DNA of 5,051 nt. Origin: Rhodocyclales bacterium. GTDB taxonomy: Bacteria > Pseudomonadota > Gammaproteobacteria > Burkholderiales > Rhodocyclaceae. The first letter of the stretch is position 1. Each line of letters begins with the position of its first letter. The notes under the pieces were generated by a model. It made no database searches and was not told the origin of the DNA. It saw only the letters and a program-made list of their open reading frames with translations. The stretch is taken from the NCBI GenBank assembly GCA_021286885.1, contig JAJTBM010000246.1, forward strand, positions 1 through 5,051. Direction: 5' to 3'. The position numbers were made by a program, and so were the translations under genes. Below, in pieces: positions 1 to 5,051 of this stretch.

Positions 1-52
1 TGGCTTCGGAAACGGACTCGGACAGTTGCGGCACTTTGACTTCGATCAGCAT
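1..52 (-). CDS. sucB: Dihydrolipoyllysine succinyltransferase (E2 of 2-oxoglutarate dehydrogenase), N-terminal fragment
   Basis: Only the first 17 codons are inside the window; the gene continues past position 1. The visible peptide is MLIEVKVPQLSESVSEA, the typical opening of the N-terminal lipoyl domain of 2-oxoglutarate dehydrogenase E2 (OdhB/SucB); the PxLxESVxEA pattern is the recognisable part. The full protein would carry a lipoyl domain, a peripheral-subunit-binding domain and a catalytic acyltransferase core, and would pass the succinyl group from E1 to CoA; none of those later parts can be seen here. The ATG is supported by an AGGGAG Shine-Dalgarno 7 nt upstream. The gene follows sucA by 41 nt on the same strand, as expected for an E1-E2 operon. 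A related E2 cannot be excluded from 17 residues alone, but adjacency to an E1o gene makes the succinyltransferase call likely. Confidence 0.88.
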   Translation of the reverse strand, partial: MLIEVKVPQLSESVSEA

Positions 53-59
53 GTGGATT

Positions 60-65
60 CTCCCT
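60..65 (-). promoter_or_regulatory. Ribosome binding site of sucB
   Basis: On the minus strand AGGGAG lies 7 nt before the sucB ATG at 50-52. This spacing and match support the chosen start and independent ribosome loading on sucB rather than strict coupling to sucA. Confidence 0.75.
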
Positions 66-93
66 AGTTTTCAGATCAGTTCGAAAAGCCTGA

Positions 94-2919
94 TTAGGCC
101 TTGATTTCACCAAAGGCGTTTTCGATGACTGCCTTCTGTTGTGCGTTGTGCTTGGCGTAGTAGCCGACTGCGGGGGATGCGGCAGCAGGACGGGCCACCA
201 GCAGGAACTTGTGGTCCACGCTGAGGTTGCTGTCCAGGTGGTGGCGGGAAGCCAGCCAGTACCAGACACCCTGGTTACGCGGCTCTTCCTGCACCCACAC
301 CACTTCCTTGGCGTTCGGGTACTTGTTGACCTCGGCAGCCATGGCATCGGCGGGGAACGGGTAGAGCTGTTCCATACGAACGATGGCGATGTCGTCGATG
401 TTGTTGGCACGACGGTGCGCCAGCAGTTCGTAGTAGATCTTGCCGGAGCACAGCAGGACACGCTTGACCTTGTTGGCGTCGAGTTGCTCGACTTCGCCGA
501 TCACGGTCTGGAAGGTGCCCTTGGAGAGATCGTCCAGAGAGGAGATCGCATCCTTGTGACGCAGCAGGGACTTGGGAGTGATGATCACCAGCGGCTTGCG
601 CAGCTTGCGGACGGCCTGGCGGCGCAGCAGGTGGAAGATCTGGGAGGGGTTGCTCGGGATGCACACTTCCATGTTGTGCTCGGCGCACAGTTGCATGTAG
701 CGCTCGATACGGGCGGAAGAGTGCTCGGGGCCCTGGCCTTCGTAGCCGTGGGGCAGCATCATCACGAGGCCGCACTGACGACCCCACTTGGCTTCACCGG
801 AGCTGATGAACTGGTCCAGCACCACTTGGGCGCCGTTGGCGAAGTCACCGAACTGGGCTTCCCAGATCACGAGCTGGTTGGGCTCGGCGGAGGCGTAACC
901 GTATTCGAAGGCCAGCACGGCCTCTTCGGACAGCACGGAGTCGTAGCAGTAGAACGGAGCCTGACCTTCACGGATGCTCTTGAGCGGGTAGAAGGTGCCG
1001 TTGTGCCATTCGTCGCGGTTCTGGTCGTGCAGGGCTGCGTGGCGGTGGAAGAAGGTGCCACGCCCCACGTCCTCACCCGACAGGCGCACGCCAAAGCCTT
1101 GCACCACCAAGCTGGCGTAGGCCAGGTTTTCACCCATACCCCAGTCGAGGGGCAGCTCGCCCGCACCCATGGCCTTGCGATCGTCGATGATCTTCTTGAC
1201 GCGGGGGTGGAGGGTAAAGCCTGCCGGAGTGGTGGTCAGGGCTTCGGTCAGGCGCTTCAGCTCGGCCATGGGCACGGTGGTGTCGCACTGGTCGGTGTAG
1301 GGCTTACCGTTGTAGGGGCCCCAATCCTGGGCGTACTGACGCTTGAAGTCGGAGAGCACCGGGTTGGACAGCAGTTCGCCCTTGTCGAGCGCAGCGCGGT
1401 AGTCCTTGATGAACTGGTCGGGTTCGCCGTCCTTCATCACGCCCAGCTGGGTCAGCTTGTCCGCGTACAGCTTGCGGGTGCCCGGGTGCTTGGCGATCTT
1501 CTTGTACATCAGGGGCTGCGTGACCATGGGCTCGTCGGCTTCGTTGTGGCCGAGCTTGCGGTAGCAGACGATGTCGATGACCACGTCCTTCTGGAACTGC
1601 TGGCGGTATTCCACGGCCAGCTCCATGATGAAGGCCACGGCTTCGGGGTCGTCGCCGTTCACGTGGAAGATCGGGGCTTCGGCCATCTTGAAGATGTCGG
1701 TGCAGTACAGGGAGGAGCGGTAATCGCGGGGATCGGAGGTGGTGAAGCCGATCTGGTTGTTCACCACGATGTGAATCGTGCCGCCCGTGCCGTAGCCACG
1801 GGTCTGGGCAAAGTTCAGCATTTCCTGGTTCACGCCCTGGCCGGCGACGGCAGCGTCACCGTGGATCAGGACGGGAATGACCTGGGCCTTGCCGTTTTCG
1901 CCGCGACGGGTCTGACGGGCATAGACGGAGCCTTCGACCACCGGGTTCACGATTTCCAGGTGGGAGGGGTTGAAGGCCAGGGTCAGGTGGACCGGGCCGC
2001 CCTCGGTCATGACGTCACTGGAGAAGCCCATGTGGTACTTCACGTCGCCGGCAGAGAGGTCGGCAGGAGCCTTGCCTTCGAATTCGGAGAACAGCATGCT
2101 GGGCGCCTTGCCCAGGGTGTTCACCAGCACGTTCAGACGGCCCCGGTGGGCCATACCGACGACGATTTCCTGCACGCCATTGCGGCCAGCCACGCGAACC
2201 AACTCGTCCATGGCGACGATGGTGCTTTCACCACCTTCCAGGGAGAAGCGCTTCTGACCCACATACTTGGTGTGCAGGTAGCGTTCGAGGGTTTCGGCAG
2301 CGGTCAGGCGCTCCAGGATGCGGCGCTGGTGCTCGGCCTTGAAGGCCGGCTTGCCACGCACGGGCTCCAGGCGGGCCTGGATCCAGCGCTTTTCACCGAT
2401 GTCGGTGATGTACATGTACTCGGCGCCGATCGTGCTGCAGTAGGTCTGGCGCACGGCGTCGAGGATTTCGCGCAGGGTGGCGCGATCACCGGGCAGCCCG
2501 TGGAAGGAGCCGGTGTTGAAGGATTCGTTCAGGTGCGCTTCGGTGAAACCGTAGTGCGAGAGTTCGAGCTCGCTGATTTCAGGGCGCTCGGTACGCTTGA
2601 GGGGATCCAGCTGAGCCCAGCGGGTACCCAGGAAACGGTGCGCGTTGATCAGTTGCAGGACGGAAACCTGCTTCTGGTCGGAGCCGGTTTCGACCACGGT
2701 GCGAACCGGACCACGCTTGGCCATTTCGGCAAAGGCGTTGATGATCGGGTTATGGGCCACATCACGGCCATTACCCGGGGTGTTCTGAAGGGCATCGAAA
2801 TAACTACGCCACTCGTCCGAGACCGAACCCGGATTCTCGAGATAGTTCTCGTAGAGCTCTTCAACGAACGGCGCATTCGTGCCGAACAGCTGAGAGCTTT
2901 CGATAAGCTGCTTAATCAT
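94..2919 (-). CDS. sucA: 2-oxoglutarate dehydrogenase E1 component (thiamine diphosphate-dependent)
   Basis: This 941-residue protein (E. coli SucA is about 933) is the E1o decarboxylase: it decarboxylates 2-oxoglutarate on thiamine diphosphate and reductively succinylates the E2 lipoyl group in the cytoplasmic 2-oxoglutarate dehydrogenase complex. In order: the N-terminal 2-oxogl_dehyd_N segment (about residues 9-42, LFGTNAPFVEELYENYL), which in the family helps bind E2; an E1 dehydrogenase domain with GMAHRGRLNVL (H258) and KYHMGFSSD (H296), matching the E. coli active-site histidines H260 and H298; the diphosphate/Mg-binding motif GDAAVAGQG (354-362) through NNQIGFT (387-393); and a transketolase-like pyrimidine-binding domain with LPHGYEGQGPEHSSAR (722-737) and a C-terminal domain ending VQEEPRNQGVW (876-886). 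No key residue is missing and there is no frameshift. The ATG is supported by an AGGTGG Shine-Dalgarno 6 nt upstream. The symbol odhA is also used in betaproteobacteria. The gene follows gltA after 158 nt containing a probable terminator, so it likely has its own promoter. Confidence 0.97.
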   Translation of the reverse strand: MIKQLIESSQLFGTNAPFVEELYENYLENPGSVSDEWRSYFDALQNTPGNGRDVAHNPIINAFAEMAKRGPVRTVVETGSDQKQVSVLQLINAHRFLGTRWAQLDPLKRTERPEISELELSHYGFTEAHLNESFNTGSFHGLPGDRATLREILDAVRQTYCSTIGAEYMYITDIGEKRWIQARLEPVRGKPAFKAEHQRRILERLTAAETLERYLHTKYVGQKRFSLEGGESTIVAMDELVRVAGRNGVQEIVVGMAHRGRLNVLVNTLGKAPSMLFSEFEGKAPADLSAGDVKYHMGFSSDVMTEGGPVHLTLAFNPSHLEIVNPVVEGSVYARQTRRGENGKAQVIPVLIHGDAAVAGQGVNQEMLNFAQTRGYGTGGTIHIVVNNQIGFTTSDPRDYRSSLYCTDIFKMAEAPIFHVNGDDPEAVAFIMELAVEYRQQFQKDVVIDIVCYRKLGHNEADEPMVTQPLMYKKIAKHPGTRKLYADKLTQLGVMKDGEPDQFIKDYRAALDKGELLSNPVLSDFKRQYAQDWGPYNGKPYTDQCDTTVPMAELKRLTEALTTTPAGFTLHPRVKKIIDDRKAMGAGELPLDWGMGENLAYASLVVQGFGVRLSGEDVGRGTFFHRHAALHDQNRDEWHNGTFYPLKSIREGQAPFYCYDSVLSEEAVLAFEYGYASAEPNQLVIWEAQFGDFANGAQVVLDQFISSGEAKWGRQCGLVMMLPHGYEGQGPEHSSARIERYMQLCAEHNMEVCIPSNPSQIFHLLRRQAVRKLRKPLVIITPKSLLRHKDAISSLDDLSKGTFQTVIGEVEQLDANKVKRVLLCSGKIYYELLAHRRANNIDDIAIVRMEQLYPFPADAMAAEVNKYPNAKEVVWVQEEPRNQGVWYWLASRHHLDSNLSVDHKFLLVARPAAASPAVGYYAKHNAQQKAVIENAFGEIKA

Positions 2920-2925
2920 GGGCGA

Positions 2926-2931
2926 CCACCT
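2926..2931 (-). promoter_or_regulatory. Ribosome binding site of sucA
   Basis: AGGTGG on the minus strand, 6 nt before the sucA ATG (2917-2919). It fixes the start at MIKQLIESS, in keeping with the conserved LFG...ELYE segment starting about ten residues later. Confidence 0.7.
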
Positions 2932-2947
2932 GGCTTATGTCTGTTTT

Positions 2948-2953
2948 ATTAAA
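2948..2953 (-). promoter_or_regulatory. Possible -10 element of a sucA promoter
   Basis: TTTAAT on the minus strand differs from the sigma-70 consensus TATAAT at one position and sits in the AT-rich part of the stretch between the gltA hairpin and the sucA Shine-Dalgarno. No good -35 is seen: at 17-nt spacing the hexamer is GTCTCC, a poor match to TTGACA. The need for a promoter here is inferred from the upstream hairpin. The element may be wrong or may depend on an activator. Confidence 0.28.
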
Positions 2954-2997
2954 GGTATCTGCGACGGTGGGGAGACTTCCCTGATTGTGATCTTGGT

Positions 2998-3046
2998 AAA
3001 ACAGGGCAGGTTGTCGAGATTCCCTCCGACAACCACGCCCTGTTTT
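2998..3046 (-). terminator. Long hairpin between gltA and sucA, probable gltA terminator
   Basis: In plus-strand terms, AAAACAGGGC (2998-3007) pairs with GCCCTGTTTT (3037-3046) over 10 bp, and GGTTGTCG (3009-3016) pairs with CGACAACC (3027-3034) over 8 bp. An A against AC internal loop separates the two stems, and the loop is 10 nt. The gltA stop codon is 31 nt upstream on the minus strand, and the transcript would end the stem with CCTGTTTTACC, a short U-run. The outer arms end in A4 and T4 on both strands, so the element could act in both directions. The U-run is only four bases and partly inside the stem, so termination may be partial, allowing read-through into sucA. The alternative is a processing or 3'-end stabilising structure. 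Confidence 0.75.
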
Positions 3047-3077
3047 CCTTATGTTTCCCCCTCCCCCTCCGGCAAAC

Positions 3078-4373
3078 TTAGCCGCGCTGGGCCAGCGGCA
3101 CGACGTCGCGGCGAGCGGCGCCGATGTACAGCTGACGCGGGCGACCGATCTTGTATTCCGGATCGGTGATCATTTCTTCCCATTGGGTCATCCAGCCAAC
3201 AGTCCGAGCCAGCGCGAAGATGCAGGTGAACATGTCGGTCGGGATGCCCAGGGCCTTCTGAACGATACCGGAGTAGAAGTCGACGTTCGGGTAGAGCTTC
3301 TTCTGAACGAAGTAGTCGTCTTCCAGAGCGATCTTTTCCAGTTCCATGGCCAGCTTGAACAGACGGTCGTTTTCGAGACCGAGTTCGCTGAGCACGTCGT
3401 GGCAAACCTTGCGCATGAGCTTGGCGCGGGGGTCGAAGTTCTTGTAGACCCGGTGACCGAAGCCCATGAGCTTGAAGCTGTCGTTCTTGTCCTTGGCGCG
3501 GGCGATGTACTCACCAACGCGGGACACGTCGCCGATTTCCTCAAGCATGTTGAGGCAGGCTTCGTTGGCACCACCGTGGGCGGGGCCCCACAGGCAGGCG
3601 ATACCGGCAGCGATGCAGGCGAAGGGGTTGGCGCCAGAGGAGCCGGCCAGACGCACGGTGGAGGTGGAGGCGTTCTGCTCGTGATCAGCGTGCAGGGTGA
3701 AGATCACGTCCAGAGCGCGCACCAGCACGGGGTTGGGCACGTACTTTTCGCACGGGTTGCCGAACATCATGCGCATGAAGTTGGCGGTGTAGTCCAGCTC
3801 ATTGTCCGGATACATGAAGGGCATGCCGGTGCTGTACTTGTAGGCCATCGCAACGATGGTGGGCATCTTCGCAACCAGACGGTTGAAGCTGACATTGCGG
3901 TGTTCAGCGTCGGAGAAGTCCATCGCATCGTGGTAGAAGGCAGACAGGGCACCCACCACACCGGTCATGACGGCCATCGGGTGGGCGTCACGGCGGAAAC
4001 CGGAGAAGAACTTGGCCAGCTGCTCATGCACCATGGTGTGGCGCTTGATGTTGTTCTCGAAATCAAGCTTCTGCGTAGCGTTCGGCAGTTCGCCGTTCTT
4101 CAGCAGGTAGGTGACTTCCAGGAAGTTGCAGTTTTCGGCCAGTTGCTCGATGGGGTAGCCACGGTACAGCAGCTCGCCCTTGTCACCGTCGATGAAGGTA
4201 ACTTTGGACTGGCAGCTGGCGGTGGACAGAAAACCGGAGTCGTAAGTGAACAAACCGGTCTTGCCGCCGAGGGTGCGGATGTCGATCACGTCATTGCCGT
4301 GGGTACCCACCATGACGGGAAAGTCGACAGTCTTGCCATCTACGGACAGTGATGCAGTGCGTTGCGTGGTCAT
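3078..4373 (-). CDS. gltA: Citrate synthase (type II, hexameric class)
   Basis: A complete 431-residue citrate synthase (E. coli GltA is 427), condensing oxaloacetate and acetyl-CoA to citrate in the cytoplasm. The catalytic triad is present: H266 in [10 protein letters not shown]307 in [14 protein letters not shown], and D365 in YPNVDFYSG, corresponding to E. coli H264, H305 and D362. The [15 protein letters not shown] segment (227-241) holds the conserved oxaloacetate-site histidines. The N-terminal beta-rich part (about residues 1-60) is that of the Gram-negative type II enzymes. Residues corresponding to the E. coli NADH allosteric site appear kept: R111, Y147, R165, K169 and C208 (FGNPCEKY). 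Inhibition by NADH is therefore a reasonable inference, not shown. The ATG has an AAGGGA Shine-Dalgarno 7 nt upstream. The gene follows sdhE by 60 nt without a terminator, suggesting co-transcription with the sdh genes, and is followed by a strong hairpin. A 2-methylcitrate synthase is less likely given the length, N-terminus and sdh/suc context. Confidence 0.97.
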   Translation of the reverse strand: MTTQRTASLSVDGKTVDFPVMVGTHGNDVIDIRTLGGKTGLFTYDSGFLSTASCQSKVTFIDGDKGELLYRGYPIEQLAENCNFLEVTYLLKNGELPNATQKLDFENNIKRHTMVHEQLAKFFSGFRRDAHPMAVMTGVVGALSAFYHDAMDFSDAEHRNVSFNRLVAKMPTIVAMAYKYSTGMPFMYPDNELDYTANFMRMMFGNPCEKYVPNPVLVRALDVIFTLHADHEQNASTSTVRLAGSSGANPFACIAAGIACLWGPAHGGANEACLNMLEEIGDVSRVGEYIARAKDKNDSFKLMGFGHRVYKNFDPRAKLMRKVCHDVLSELGLENDRLFKLAMELEKIALEDDYFVQKKLYPNVDFYSGIVQKALGIPTDMFTCIFALARTVGWMTQWEEMITDPEYKIGRPRQLYIGAARRDVVPLAQRG

Positions 4374-4433
4374 GTATTGATCCCTTTTTTCCCTGTATGA
4401 AACTCCAGCTCCCTAGCGATCAACCTACAGCGT
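4374..4433. other. sdhE-gltA intergenic spacer
   Basis: These 60 nt hold the gltA Shine-Dalgarno and no terminator-like hairpin. A separate gltA promoter is not obvious: TTGATC (4418-4423, minus strand) could serve as a -35, but the hexamer 17 nt downstream, TCATAC, is a poor -10. The simplest reading is co-transcription of sdhE and gltA. Confidence 0.55.
4381..4386 (-). promoter_or_regulatory. Ribosome binding site of gltA
   Basis: AAGGGA on the minus strand, preceded by an A-run and 7 nt before the gltA ATG (4371-4373). It agrees with the family-typical N-terminus [10 protein letters not shown]. Confidence 0.65.
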
Positions 4434-4670
4434 TCAACCCGACCGCAGTAGATTGACCATTTCTTTCCAGCGTTCCTGCTCGACCGGCTTGCTGCCGTTG
4501 ACCATGGCCCACAGGTCATGGTCTTCGACGAGCAAGAGGTCGTTCAGGTCGGCCAGTTGATCATCGGAGAGATGATCAAAATGCCTTTCAAGAAAGCGCG
4601 TGAACACGAGGTCGAGCTCCAGAAGAGCCCGACGACACTGCCAGCGCACGCGCCCTCTGTTCAGCGTCAT
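4434..4670 (-). CDS. sdhE: FAD assembly factor SdhE (Sdh5/CptB family)
   Basis: This 78-residue protein (E. coli SdhE is 88) belongs to the SdhE/Sdh5 family (DUF339, formerly YgfY/CptB). The family helps attach FAD covalently to the succinate dehydrogenase flavoprotein SdhA. The family pattern is clear: [14 protein letters not shown] (7-20), then [14 protein letters not shown] (26-39) and [13 protein letters not shown] (45-57), the expected small helical bundle. The signature RGxxE motif reads RALLE here (R14, A15, E18): the glycine is replaced by alanine while the glutamate is kept. The ATG at 4668-4670 overlaps the sdhB TGA as ATGA, and no clear Shine-Dalgarno precedes it, so translation is probably coupled to sdhB. 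A longer in-frame start at 4769 lies inside sdhB and is not credible. Position directly behind sdhB supports the role. Confidence 0.93.
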   Translation of the reverse strand: MTLNRGRVRWQCRRALLELDLVFTRFLERHFDHLSDDQLADLNDLLLVEDHDLWAMVNGSKPVEQERWKEMVNLLRSG

Positions 4671-5051
4671 ACCGCGCGACGGACCATCATGTCTTTGATC
4701 TTGCCAATCGCCTTGGTCGGGTTGAGACCCTTGGGACAGACATCGACGCAGTTCATGATGGAGTGGCAACGGAAGAGACGGTACGGATCTTCGAGGTTGT
4801 CAAGACGCTCGGAGGTGGCTTGGTCGCGGGTATCCGCCAGGAAGCGGTAGGCCGCGAGCAGGCCAGCCGGACCCACGAACTTGTCCGGGTTCCACCAGAA
4901 GGACGGGCAGCTGGTGGAGCAGCAGGCGCACAGAATGCACTCGTACAGCCCGTTCAGCTCTTCCCGGTCTTCGGGGGTTTGCAGACGTTCGCGTTCGGGG
5001 GCCGGATCGTTGTTGATCAGGTACGGCTTGATCGAGTGGTACTGCTTGAAG
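4667..5051 (-). CDS. sdhB: Succinate dehydrogenase iron-sulfur subunit, C-terminal part
   Basis: The last 127 codons and the stop are in the window; the N-terminal part with the 2Fe-2S ferredoxin domain lies beyond 5051. SdhB carries electrons from the flavin of SdhA through three Fe-S clusters to the quinone site at the inner membrane. All seven cysteines of the two C-terminal clusters are visible. In [12 protein letters not shown] they are C38, C41, C44 and C48 (residue numbers within the fragment), and in [19 protein letters not shown] they are C95, C101 and C105. By E. coli alignment, C38, C41, C44 and C105 bind the 4Fe-4S cluster and C48, C95 and C101 the 3Fe-4S cluster. Residues matching the E. 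coli quinone site (P49, W52, W53, H96, I98) are kept, so succinate:ubiquinone oxidoreductase is favoured over menaquinone fumarate reductase. The TGA overlaps the sdhE ATG. An internal GTG at 4874-4876 is not a start. Confidence 0.97.
   Translation of the reverse strand, partial: FKQYHSIKPYLINNDPAPERERLQTPEDREELNGLYECILCACCSTSCPSFWWNPDKFVGPAGLLAAYRFLADTRDQATSERLDNLEDPYRLFRCHSIMNCVDVCPKGLNPTKAIGKIKDMMVRRAV

Larger units (their letters stand above)
2920..3077. other. Intergenic region between gltA and sucA
   Basis: This 158-nt stretch is the longest non-coding part of the window. From the gltA side it contains a G-rich tract on the minus strand (GG, five G, five G, separated by single A; 3057-3070), the long hairpin at 2998-3046, about 65 nt of moderately AT-rich sequence with the possible sucA -10, and the sucA Shine-Dalgarno. 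I see no small gene with a credible start and ribosome binding site, and no tRNA-like fold. Confidence 0.8.

Noticed and set aside
139..2952. A 937-codon open frame on the plus strand opposite sucA
   Set aside because: It is in exact codon register with sucA and stays open only because sucA lacks TTA, CTA and TCA codons. The predicted protein is a Gly/Val/His/Leu-rich mixture without recognisable domains, while the minus strand gives a full-length E1o with all motifs.
2984..2992. A TGTGATC sequence resembling a CRP half-site upstream of sucA
   Set aside because: No matching TCACA half lies at the required spacing, so it is a single pentamer match expected by chance.
2918..3169. An 83-codon plus-strand open frame across the gltA-sucA gap
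   Set aside because: It reads through the terminator hairpin and into the antisense of gltA, its start has no convincing Shine-Dalgarno, and no protein family is recognisable.
3051..4352. A 433-codon open frame on the plus strand opposite gltA
   Set aside because: Same register effect as for sucA; it ends exactly at the single TCA codon of gltA. Its composition is not protein-like and there is no family motif.
4434..4769. A longer 111-residue version of SdhE starting inside sdhB
   Set aside because: The extra N-terminal residues are out-of-frame sdhB sequence. The SdhE family homology starts only after the ATG at 4670, which forms a normal ATGA overlap.
4667..4876. A short 69-residue gene starting at an internal GTG
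   Set aside because: The frame continues upstream through the whole visible SdhB sequence including the first cysteine cluster, so it is just the 3' end of sdhB.

Overview
The window is ordinary core metabolism: part of a TCA-cycle gene cluster in which every gene lies on the minus strand. In transcription order (high to low coordinates) it holds the 3' part of sdhB (succinate dehydrogenase iron-sulfur subunit), sdhE (flavin-insertion factor), gltA (citrate synthase), sucA/odhA (2-oxoglutarate dehydrogenase E1) and the first 17 codons of sucB/odhB (E2, succinyltransferase). All calls rest on recognising protein motifs by eye; no database search was possible.

The gene order sdhB-sdhE-gltA-odhA-odhB, the protein sequences and the fairly GC-rich coding DNA suggest a betaproteobacterium of the order Burkholderiales, perhaps the Alcaligenaceae/Bordetella neighbourhood. 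The order is well supported; the family is a guess.

Region by region: 1-52 is the start of sucB. 53-93 is a 41-nt gap with a clear Shine-Dalgarno sequence and a weak hairpin over the sucA stop codon. 94-2919 is sucA. 2920-3077 is the only sizeable non-coding gap (158 nt). It holds a G-rich tract after the gltA stop, a long near-perfect hairpin that is probably the gltA terminator, a possible weak sucA promoter, and the sucA Shine-Dalgarno. 3078-4373 is gltA. 4374-4433 is a 60-nt gap without a terminator. 4434-4670 is sdhE, which overlaps the sdhB stop by 4 nt (ATGA). 4667-5051 is the C-terminal part of SdhB.

The genes work together: GltA makes citrate at the entry of the cycle, SucA and SucB (with the E3 dihydrolipoamide dehydrogenase, not in the window) turn 2-oxoglutarate into succinyl-CoA, and SdhB with SdhE serves succinate oxidation at the membrane. 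The layout suggests two transcription units, sdh...sdhE-gltA and sucA-sucB..., separated by the hairpin at 2998-3046.

I found no mobile element, CRISPR array, RNA gene or novel system. The points worth a second look are modest: a Gly-to-Ala change in the SdhE RGxxE motif, the strong hairpin between gltA and sucA, and the absence of TTA, CTA and TCA codons from sucA, which leaves very long but spurious open frames on the opposite strand.
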